Shown here one piece after another: positions 33,401 to 45,400 of a stretch of 64,000 nucleotides of DNA. The notes under the pieces were generated by a model that saw nothing but the letters and a program-made list of their open reading frames with translations, did not search any database and was not told the origin of the DNA. Positions within the stretch are counted from its first letter, which is position 1. Each line of letters opens with the position of its first letter. The translations under genes and the position numbers were made by a program. The stretch is taken from NCBI GenBank assembly GCA_949130485.1, contig OX422199.1, positions 3,028,402-3,092,401 on the forward strand. The letters are read 5' to 3'. This DNA comes from Agelas oroides (lineage: Eukaryota > Porifera > Demospongiae > Agelasida > Agelasidae).

Positions 33401-36400
33401 AAATGTCACCCTTACATTCTGAAAATTTTGACTGTTTGTTGATTAAAGTATGCTCATGTGACTCCAGGCCCTCTCCCACTTTTACATACTGCAGCAGAGC
33501 TGACTGCACCCTTAGTATGTGTGTGTATGGAATGGGTGTGGCCAGTTTCATTTGTATAGCTTGTGGTAATGGGCTATCTCACAATGAATAAAATATGTTT
33601 TAAGGCCTGCTTAGTCTTTTGCTCGAATATTAGGTATCCATCGGTCATTAAGCTGCCTGTACCATTCTTGATTTACCTTGCTACAGTGTATGTAGCTGCA
33701 TATAGGTTGTAATGATGGTACAAGACATTTCTCAGTAAATTAGGCAGACATTCATAGCCATCTTACTGGACATTTATATTCCAGGTGCCTATGTTACTGG
33801 ACATTTATATTCCAGGTACCTATGTTACTGGACATTTATATTCCAGGTACCTATGTTACTGGACTTTTATATTCCAGGTGCCTATGTGACTGGACATTTA
33901 TATTCCAGGTACCTATGTTACTGGACATTTATATTCCAGGTGCCTATGTTACTGGACATTTATATTCCAGGTAGCTATGTTACTGGACATTTTAGGTTCA
34001 TGTAAGCCAGTTTGTGGATGACTGAACTGTCTTATTAGATAGCTAGATTAGGTAGCATGTTTTGATAGCTTGTTTTAGGTGACAGTTTGTGCTAATTTAG
34101 AAGTGCTGTATTTATGTAGACCTTTGTTGATAGGTTCTCGTAAAGTGCAGACAGAATGTCGCTAATAAATTTTAACCCCGTACATCCTTGAATACTTGCA
34201 ACAAACTGACAGCGCTAACGGCTAAGTGTTCTACTGAACGCTCTCATAATATATCCAAAGGAGGTCGAGGCAAGCTCTTTCTCTCTGTGGAGGTACAGAA
34301 TCTACATACAATACTGTTGTAGTGGATGTTGGTCCATTTGGAAGTGTTGCTTGTGTGGCATGAGTTCCAAGTAGACTATGGCCCATCTTTGATAGCTCAG
34401 TCCTCGACTAATCAACTAGCCTTGTCCCCAGGCTGTCCTGCACGACCATCAAATTCTGGTGACAAGGTTAGATTTGTCTTGCATGGGAGTAGTCTTGCCT
34501 GATAGTGCTACAGTGTTGTGTGTGTAGAAGCAAAAGCAGTTTCAGATACGACAAATCTGCATGTAAGCATATGGGTGCTGGGAGAAGCCATGGTCTGGCA
34601 TGCAGGCAAGACTAGTTTTAGGATTTAAGTACTGGCAAGGTTATACATTGAGCTGACAAACGTGACAACCATTACCAAAGGTGCATGAAGTCAATGGCGG
34701 CTTGATGTACCCTTAGTAATGGTTGTGTGATTGGTACGTCATGGCATATTCTGGTGTAGTCTTGTGTCCAGCCTGCACATGCCTCCCGGCGAGAAACAGT
34801 CTGGTGAACAAAGTCAAATTTCTTGGGCTTAATCCCCAAAAGTGGTAAGGACCAATGAGATTGCGAGATCGGTAATCATTATGCCTTACAACAGTAAATT
34901 TTTTAATCTCTACTCGAGTATCCATACCTTTTTTGAGCGGGTTTGGCGTAAAATGTTTGTTGCTAGGTGACACTGTCACAAAAGTGTGCGCTAGCCCAAG
35001 AGATTTCACTTGGTTCACCAGACTGTTTCTCCTCGTGAGAGGGTGGGGTCTGGGGACAAGACTAATTCTGGTGATGCTCGGTTAGAACTAAGCCCACCAA
35101 ATGTTTGCTGGATTTAAGTTGCACTTGAGTTCAGAAGTGTGAGCAAGTTACAGCTTCATGAAGGGGTATTTCTGAACTGTTAAAGGAATACCAAAACTCA
35201 ATTCTAGATGCAGTGGTCCGCCTAGCAGCCTTATATGGAAGGTTTTATTTGCAAGCAGAAGTTCTACATTGCAGATGGAAGGACTGGAGATAATTTTTTT
35301 TTTGGCCAGAAATTTTTCTCACTGTAACTCGTGAACCATGTACTCAAAATGAATGTGGTTTTCACCAAACAAAGCACACATCTTTTCTCAGACAGAAAAT
35401 GCATTTAGCGTAGACAGTGGGCATGCAAATTTAACGCTATACAACAGGACTTGGAGGAGGGTGGATGGAGTCCTACAACGACTGGCTTGCTGGGTCTGTC
35501 TGGACTACTGTTTATTCAGCAGAACATAGTATAAAGTAGTTGAGTCCGAACTTTGATATAGATGTCTCGGGGCAACAAATTTTTAATACACAACGTTTCG
35601 ACCGGGCGGTCTTCTTCAGGTGTATAAAATGATGGCATACAGGCATATTTTTATAGGTGGCTACCAGAATACATCATACATGTCTAGTAAACAAAAAAAA
35701 TTGTTCACAGTCACACGTGATGACGTCTGTACCGTAGGGTATATATTATCTATGGCGACATTCTGTCTGCACTTTACGAGAACATTCAAGTTTTGTGTAT
35801 GTGCAATCGATCGGCATCGATTTACAAGCTGGACGTCAACGTGATGAAGAAGGTGGAGAGATGCTCCTGTAGCGCCTCGCGACGGTCGACCTTGTTGGTG
35901 CTCCTAGTGTTTACTCTTTTCCTCCTCGTTGTGTGGACGGCAAGTAATAAACCCGTGACCTACTTCACACTACGACCAGACGCCGGGACTCGAAGGCTTT
36001 TCACTGCCAACAGTAAGTATAGCTATACACTGATAATTTCTTTCAGTTATAAATATTCCAGTGTAGCTTTCGCTAGCCTCGTTCCCAGGCTCCGGCAGCT
36101 TGCAGCTTTACCGTTTAAGACTGTAAGCCACGGGAAGCTCGGCTGGGGGCCTGTAAACGCGCCTTGGTTTCGCTGTTGCGGCTTGGGTATATTCGTAGTG
36201 GGAACATCTTTTCGTTTCGTGTTGTAAACGTAGCAACTGGGTAGCCTGGCTACTTATTTACAAACGGTGCATGTCAGATGTGCACAAACTGGTCTGATCC
36301 AGGATTTCTGATAGCGACAAGTAGCAAATTTCCTTGTGTTGATTATTACCACAGAGACGGGCGATACAATACCAGAATATTTATCGATACCACCGATACA

Positions 36401-39400
36401 GGTACCGATACTTATAGTATCGATACTTGGTTCCTGGCATGCAAGTTCGATACGATAGCAAATTTCCTTGTGTTGATTATTACTTGTCTAACGTTACCTA
36501 ACCATCGAAGCATCACTCGCTGGTGAAAGGATTGGCAAATTCCTGATTTCAGTCATCAATCTTGAGCTAAAAACAGCTGGCAACATCCTTCCCTAACACT
36601 AACTCACAAACCACCTGAGTTTGTTTATAAATAGGTTTGTTGTGCCCAGTCCTTAAAAGAACAGAGTGCTGATGCACAGAGTTCTCTCTTCCGCACAAAA
36701 ATGGCAAACCTTGGAATAAAATCGAGGTGGCCATTTTGCACTTTGATGACGGATGATTTTAATCCTTTATATATATACTGATAACGTGTCACATTGTGCA
36801 ACTTTGGCTGCATGTTGTCAGTTGGTGCAATTTGTTGGTTTTGCGCTAACAAAAGGGTGTGGTAGGGGAAGGTGGGTGGGCATAATAGTCACAACATGCC
36901 AGCTGTCTTGGCTGGCTGTAGAGAGGCCTTGGTTGGGATTGGCTAGGCCACTTCTCTCCTTTTTAGCACAAGCTGCCATGGAAATCATAAGTGAAAATAC
37001 GGACCAAAAAATGTATCCATAGCCTAATTGTGTGCTCTGTGATTTCATTGCTCATCTCACTTTCCAGATGAGAAAGGTGTTAGTGGAAAAAAAGCCAATT
37101 CAAACCACCAGACGTTCTCTGCCAGGGGGCGTGGATGGCTGGGCATGAGACTACTGACCCATTACTAAGCGGGGAATAATCGTGCAGTGTGGGGTTGAAT
37201 CTCAGTTTTGTCTGTCCAACACTCAGGAATGCAACTACAGCAGTGCGCGTGCGTGATCAAGAGGTAGAAATGGAGTCAGAGAGGCTGAGGAGGAGGAGAT
37301 TAACCAGGGTACGAGTGCAGCGACACCCTCAAGCAGAGGATGATTCCCAGAGGCAGCGATGAGAGGCTGACCCGACGCCGATAGGATAGGCACAACCTCA
37401 TTCGTGCCTACATCGGTCAGCCTCTCGTCCTTGCTGCCTCCGACGTTAATTGTAGCTGCACTAGTATCATGGCTAATCTATGAGTGCAGTGATACTGTTG
37501 AGCAGAGCGTGATTCCTGGAGGCAGCAAGGACGAGAGGCTGACCGATGTATACACACATATACTGTTACATATGCAAAGTTGCTCAATATCTCGCTTCTT
37601 GCGAGGCTCTCCTGCGTTCATCAATGTATGCCCTAGTTTACACCTGTCTGATCCACTTTCGGAAGTCAATGAAATGCTTACTGTGCACCCTAACAAAGAA
37701 AGCTGAAATCAACAGTAACTTGCAGCCTTCTGTTGGTAAGTATGATTAGTGTTTTTATGATGAAATTAGGATGAAAATCAAAAAATTTTTGAAGAACACA
37801 AGTGTACAAGTTGGGGTGGGGGGAGGCTAGCTACCCTTTCCACTCCCTTGCAGAGGAAGGAGTACATGACGTCACGTCATGGCGACAATTAGCACTCTCT
37901 GATGGCATTCTAAGGGCAAGAATCATGCATGCAAGCTACAAGGATTGCTCTATGGACTAAGTCACGACGGGTGCATAGTATTTTCGACTAAGCTGAAGCC
38001 ATCTGGCTAGTCAAAATTGGTTATGATTTAATTGGAATAGTTGAACCCGTAAGGGCCATCACAGTACATGTACATGGCAGATTTTTAAGTGACATACTTA
38101 TACAACTGTGTGATATGATAAATAAATAAATACAGCTACCATGACATGTATTTTATTAGTGTCAGTTCACTGAGAGAGAAAAAGAGGAGGGGGCACCGGT
38201 ACCCAGGTAATCAGGGGGAGTAAGAGCTAGTTAACCCAACCTAACAACACCTTACGCCTCTGCCACCACGTCACCATCTCTTTCATTATGCACCTGTCTA
38301 TGTCATCCATCACCTCCCTATTCACATCTACCCTTCTCCCTAGCAGTAAACTCACTCTACTATCATCATCACCTTCTTCATATCCCTTCACCCACTCCTC
38401 TGCTCCCACAATTCCCTTGATCCTTTCCAGAAGCCGACATCTATCCTGGTCAAACTCCTCACACTCCAATACAAAATGCTTAACATCTTCCACCTTCCCT
38501 CCATTACACAGCACACATCTGTCCTCTTCCACCATCCCGCATCTCTTTTTATCTTCAAACAACCCTGCAGACCCTGACCTCAACCGGAACTTCAACCGTA
38601 CTGCCACATGTCCCTCCCATGAACCTACGTATTTCTCCGGCCCATACTCTTCTTTAACCTTCTTATACCATTTCAAGCTACTTTTCCTGTCCACCTCTTC
38701 TTGCCAGTCTTCCCAGTTCTGTTTTTCTATTTTCCTCTTCCAGGCTGCTGCTGACCCTGACTCTTCCTCTTCGGCTTCCTCCAAGCCATACTTTCTTAGC
38801 AACATCTCATATTCTTCCCTCCAGCCTACTCCACCTGACTCTTTCAATTTTTCTACTATCAGCTTCACCAACCTCTCTTCGCCTAGCTCCCAGAATCTCC
38901 GCCCATACAACATCTTCTTCTCCTCTCTTCTTTCTTCTAACTTTCTCCATCCCATTTCCCCACGGATTGCCTCCCCTGCCACTGTTCTACTAGCTCCCAA
39001 CAGTTTTCTTCCCAACCTATCCTGTACAGCCTCCAACCTCTTTCCTACTGTCTTCCCCCCTGGCCACCACACCTCTGCTGCATGTTCCAGGCCAGGCCTT
39101 GCTACTAGGTCCCATATCAATCGACCTCGCTCTGCCTCTAGTTCCCCATCCACCCTTGCCATCCATTCAACTTTGCCTGCCCATTCCTCAGCCTGTTCCA
39201 CCACCTTCTCCAGCTGCACATTTCCCCTCATCCTCTGGTCAAACCATACACCCAGGTATTTGAAGGACTCTACTTCTTCCATCTCTTCATCACCAATTTT
39301 CCACTTCTCACCACTGTTCTTTTTACCTACCACCATCACCTTACTCTTCCTTGCATTGAACCTGAACTTCCACATTTCTGCATATCTTCCTACCATATCC

Positions 39401-42400
39401 AGCATCTTTTGCAACTCCTCACCTGACTCTGCTATCAGCACAATGTCATCAGCATATAGTAATGCTCCACACCATACCCCAGACACTTTCACCCCTAAGT
39501 TTTCTCTCTCCAACTCTTCCACCATTCCCATAATATAGACACTATACAAGAGTGGTGACAGGGGGCAGCCTTGCCGGAGTCCCTCGTCTACTCTAAACCA
39601 CCTTGACTGTTGCCCATCTACTTGAACACTAGCTTGCACCCCTTCATACAGCCCCTCACACAAACTAACAAATGATTCTTCCACACCGTATTCCCGCATT
39701 TTCCTCCACAGCCCTTCCCTCCACACTGTATCATATGCTTTACTTACATCCATAAAACCCAGCCAGGTACTTTTCTTCTTTCTCTTCCTCAACTCACATG
39801 CACCCCTCAAGATCATAATCTGGTCTGCACACCTCCGTTTTGCCCTGAAACCTCCCTGGGCATCTGTCAATATATTTTCTTCTGCATACTCTCCCAGCCG
39901 AACTGTCAAAATCTTTGCCCAAACTTTGGCAACACAGCTTCCCAGTGCAATGCCTCTGTAGTTGCTCGCACTCTCTGGATCGCCATCCTTAAACAGGGGT
40001 ATGACAAAACTACTCTTCCAATCCTGTGGGTATACTTGGCTTCTCCTCATTACATTGAACATGCACCTCATACTTTCCACCATCCTGCTCCCTCCATAAA
40101 TTAACATCTCATTTAGAATTCCATCTGGGCCTGGCGCCTTCCCCCTCTTCAGCGTCTTCAAAACCCTGACCACTTCCTCCCATCCTATCTCTTGGCACAG
40201 GTCTGAACTTTCATGAACTAGCTCTGGTTCCTGCTCTGGATCCAAACTATTACGACTCTTCCCTAGCTCCTCCCAATGTTTAGCCAACACCTCCAGAATC
40301 TGTACTGTTTCTTCAACTACTGCTCCGTCCTTCCCTCTCATCCTTGTGATCCTGCGGTTTTTCTTTTTCCCTCGCAAGTCTGACCAGAATAACTTGCAAC
40401 TTGGCCCTCCTTGTTCTTTGATTTTCTGCAACTTGTTCTTCCTATTTTTCTTTTTCTCCTTTCTAATCACCTTCTTCACCTGTCTCCTCTTCTCTCTGTA
40501 TGTTTTCCAGCATTCATTAACTGCCTCTCCTCTCCTCCTAGCCTGTCGTAGCCGTTTGCAAGCTTCCCTTCTTGTTTGGATTGCTTCCTCCACTTCCTTC
40601 GACCACCAACCCTTAGACAGCTCTGAAATCCTTTTCTTACCAATCCCTCTTTCCGCTGCTGACATCACCTTTGTTTTCCATTCTCCCCATACTCTCTCAA
40701 CTAGTTCTTCTCCTACTTCCCTGATTTCCACATCTCTCACCCAGGCCTCCCATCCTTGAAATTCCTCCTCAATTGCTTCCTGAAACTCATCCCAGCTGCT
40801 TCTCCCATCAACCCTCCACTTGAACCTTTCTTCTCTCCTCATCTCCTTAGGGTTTCCCACCTTAAACACACCCCAAACAACATTGTGATCTGACCCTGTA
40901 TCGATAACCCCCCTGTCTTCTACTATCATTTCCACCAACTCATGCCTATGCTCTTGTGGGAATAACATATAGTCAATCACCGATTTCTTGTCTCCACATT
41001 CCCAAGTCCACCTTCCCTTACATACAGGCAGCTCGTTACCAATCACCATATTTCCTACATATGCTAAATTTAGTAACCTCCGTCCATTCTGGTTTGCGAC
41101 TTCCTCCTCTCCTCTGCCAATATGTGCATTGAAGTCCCCCATTACCACCACTTTGTACCCCAATCTACGCCATTCCAGCAAATCAGCTCCTACCTTTTCA
41201 AATTGTACTTCAGTTTCTTCACTCCTCACACCCTCAGGATTTGCATAGACCACTCCAACAGCTACCTTCCCCTCATCTTCCAGTTTTACTTCTACCCAAA
41301 GAACCCCTTCAGTCTCATCCTTTAAGGTTCTAGCTTCGCACCTCCATTCTTCATCCGAACTCCCAAGCTGACATAGCTCTCCTTCGCTCAGGCCACCACA
41401 CCCACAATGGTACCATTTCTGACATCTTCCTTCGCAAAAGATACCATTCCTCACCGTCTTATTGCACTTTCCACACTTTCCACACGAGTTCACCTGCTTC
41501 GCCATGTTCGCGTAGATTATTTTCTTTCTGTCCGTTTGGAAGTGTTGATTGTGTGGCACGAGTTCCAAGTATGGCCCGGGCCGTCTTTGATAGCTCAGTC
41601 CTCCACTAATCAACTAGCCTTGTCCCCAGGCTCTCCTGCAATGGTGGCTTGATATGCCATTAGTAATGGTCATGTGATTGGCATATTCTGGTGTAGTCTT
41701 GCGCCCAGCCCGCACATGCCTCCCGGCGAGAAACGGTCTGGTGAACAAAATCGAATTTCTTGGGCTTATTCAGTGGTGAGGACCAATGAGATTGCAAGGT
41801 CGATTTATTACGTAGCACTTCCCTTACAGCTTTTTATCTACTCGAGTATCCGTACCTTTTTTGAGCAGATTTGGCGTAAAATGTTTTGAATGTTGCTAGG
41901 TTACACTGTCGCAAAAGTGTGCGCTAGCCCAAGAAATTTGACTTGGTTCACCAGACCGCATTTCTCCTCGCGAGAGGGTGGGGTCTGGGGACGAGACTAA
42001 TTCTGGTGATGCTCGGTTAGAACTAAGCCTACCAACTATTTGCTGGATTTAAGTTGCACTTGAGTTCAGAAGTGTGAGCAAGTTGCAGCTTCCTGAGGGG
42101 GCATTTCTGAACTGCTATAGGAATACCAAAACCCAATTCTATATGCAGTGGTCCGCCTAGCGTAGCATAAGTGCCTTATATGGAAGGTTTTATTTGCAAG
42201 CGGAGAAGTTGTACATTGCAGGTGGAAGGACTGGAGATAAAATTTACACATTTTTTTGCAAGAAATTCTTCTCACTGTAACCCATGAACCATGTACCTAA
42301 AATGAATGTGGTTTTCACCAAACAAAGCACACATCTTTTCTCAAACAGAAAATGCATTTAGCGTAGACAGTGGGCATACGAATCTAACGCTATACAACAG

Positions 42401-45400
42401 GATATACACTTGGTACAAATGTCTGTATGCACAGGGTAATATAAGTCGGACCACTGGATGAACAACAGTCAGTGATTCTAAGGATGGATAGTAGATGGTG
42501 ACCCAGACATTATAGCATAATTATACATTCAGGACATTGTTGCGTGCTCCTACCCTATTAGTTGCACACAGCTGTTTAACATCAGGCTAAAGAAATGTGG
42601 TTTGTAACTGCTCATGCTTGTAGAACTAGAGCATTAATATTATCCTTTTTTCATGGTCTGTTGCCTTGTGACACACAATCTTACATAATGAACTGAGTCT
42701 TACAGTATTGTAGCAAAGCAACAAAACTTCAATCCACAACATACTCTGAGGTGGAAGCAAGCTCTTTAGAGGTGCATATGCCATAGTGTGTTTGAAGTGT
42801 TAGTATACTTCCAAGTTGACTTAGTTGAGCATAAATAAAGTGTCTGAGTTACTCTGCCATGAAACCATCAGCTTCAGAGGAACCATTAAGCCTTTCAAAA
42901 CTATTTCAATGCACATCTCTTTCGTTTAGAATGGGGCCATCCTCAATGTCAACAGTGCTAGCTGTAGATGCTATGGCTAATTCAACTGCTAAATTACACA
43001 TCATGTTATTAGTAATAGCATGTGGAATGTATTATCGAGGTCACGAGAAAATACTCATCAGGTTGCAGACTGATAGCACTTAAACCTTTTAGTATTTTGC
43101 TACTGCTCAAGTCATGATTTCTGACTCGAAGTCTACTGTGGCATAGAAACACAGCAGAATAAGTAACTGAGCAATTTACTTCAGCGAAATGTATCTGGTA
43201 TTATCAATCTGACTGGCCACATTCAACTTCTAACATACCTCACAAAACATACCAAGCACTAGTCTTGTGCCCAACCCGCAATTGCCTCCCATGCAGTGAG
43301 AAGTGGTCTGGTGAACAAAGACGAATTTCTTGGGCCTATTCCCAAATTGTAGTAAGAACATGAGATTGTGAGATCTTTAACTATTACATAGCACTTCCCT
43401 TACTGCAGTAACATTTTTGAGTGGGTGTTGTACAAAATGTTTTGATTGTTGCTAGGTTACCCTAGTTGTGTTGTGGTTCACCAGACCATCTTCCTTGTGT
43501 GAGGGTAGTCTCACGAGCTAGCCGTATTTTTCTTTCCTCCCACCGGAAATAAAGAAAAATACGGCTGGCTCGCAAGACTAGTGTGAGGGTGGGATCTGGG
43601 CATGAGTCTGAGGATCACCAGCGACTCCCATGAACAGGAAACAAAACTTAATGCATCGATAACGTACCAATCATCAAGAGCGCATATAAGAACGGGCGGC
43701 TAGAGTAAGAGCGTGTAACTCCAATAGAAGCCCACAGTCCGGTCAAAATTATTGCTAAAAATAGAACACCCGACACGTGCTTAGCAACAATGGCTTATGT
43801 TTATGCGCAGCTGCGCAATACGTGTTACTATTTTTAGTACGGTTCAATAATTCCAACTGGTTTCAAATTTACGGAGTTACACTCTTACTCTAGCAGCCCA
43901 TTCTTATGTGCTCTTGAATCATATAAGGGCATATCAAGCCGCCATTGACTTCATGCTGGCACTCTTAGTAATGGTTACGTCACGTTTGTCAGCTCAACGT
44001 AACCTTGCCATTACTTAAATACTGGCCTTGCCTGCCAGACCATGGCTTCTCCTAGCACTGATATGCTTACATGCAGACTTGTCGTATCTAAAACTGCTTT
44101 TGCTTCTACACACACAACACTGTAGCACTCAAAAGTCTATCAGGCAAGACTACTCCCATGCAAGACAAATCTAACCTCGTCACCAGAATTTGATGGTCGT
44201 GCAGGAGAGCCTGGGGACAAGGCTAGTTGATTAGTGGAGGACTGAGCTATCAAAGACGGGCCATACTTGGAACTCGTGCCACACAATCAACACTTCCAAA
44301 CGGATCAACATCCACTATAACAGTAATGTATGTAGATTCTGTACCTCCACAGAGAGAAAGAGCTTGCCTCGACCTCCTTTGGATATGTGAGAGCGTTCAG
44401 TAGAACACTTAGCCGTCAGCGCTGTCAGGTTGTTGCAAGTATACAAGGATCTACGGGGTTAAAATAACGACTCATGAATAATTTATTAGCGACATTCTGT
44501 CTGCACTTTACGAGAACCTTATTGGAATAATGCGGAAGCGAGAACAAGTACTTCAATCGTACCGCTCAAAGCGTGTAATAATATTCATTATCCAACACTG
44601 AGCAATTTGTAATCTACACTAACAATTGCAAGGCTTCAACACTTCCGCAAGCCCAAGGATTCAGGCTTGTGACACCAGACCCTTCCCTCGTGAGAGGGTT
44701 GGGTCTGGGCACGAGACTATGATACCAGGCCCCTTTCCCGATTTTTGGGTGGGGCCTGGGGACGAGGTTATGTTTGCGCATGCGCTTAATTTCCCGACAT
44801 TCCTGGAATTCCGGATAATACCGTGTTACCTCCGTGTGACGTGACGTCAGGTACGTGTATTTTGCCGTATAGATAGATAGATAGATAGATAGATAAATTT
44901 TCATTTTTAACAGGAAATGTCTCATCAGCCAGTGGCTGGTCTCCCTGAGAGTCCTGCATAATTAAGGTACAGAAATCATCACAGAATTAATGTCTCCAGA
45001 ATAGCTACAAAAATAAAAATTGATATACTAACAAGCACAAACATGGACACAAGGACATAAAAATTATAAAATGCTCATAAAGTACTGTTGTTTCATATGG
45101 TCCTTCAGATACGATTTGAAAGTATTTGCTGAGTTCACTACCTTCAAACCACTTGGCAGGCTATTCCAGTCCTGTGAGCCCTTGAATTTAAAAGAACTTC
45201 TAAAGAAATCGGAATTGATTTGTGGCAAGAATAGGTTGTCCAGGCCTCGTGTTCTCCTGTGTCCCATCTCCCTATTTGTCTTGAGGTTCTCACTTAGGCA
45301 TTGAGGTGCCTTCCCTGTAACACATCTGTGCACTATAGGAATAAACGAAACATCTTCCTCCTCCTCTCCAGTGGAACCCATCTCATTGCCTTTCTCAATT

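Larger units (their letters stand above)
41535..44525 (+). repeat. composite repeat E, copy C, with outer part in both orientations
   Basis: Left outer fragment 41535-41694 direct; MITE B 41695-41998; internal part 42000-43250; MITE B 43261-43609; right outer part 43920-44480 inverted. This is the layout of a DNA transposon with long terminal inverted repeats whose left end was lost to the LINE insertion. No transposase is encoded. Confidence 0.75.

Noticed and set aside
38288-39538. 416-codon plus-strand frame
   Set aside because: Antisense shadow of the intact LINE ORF, Ser/Pro/Thr-rich with no motif.
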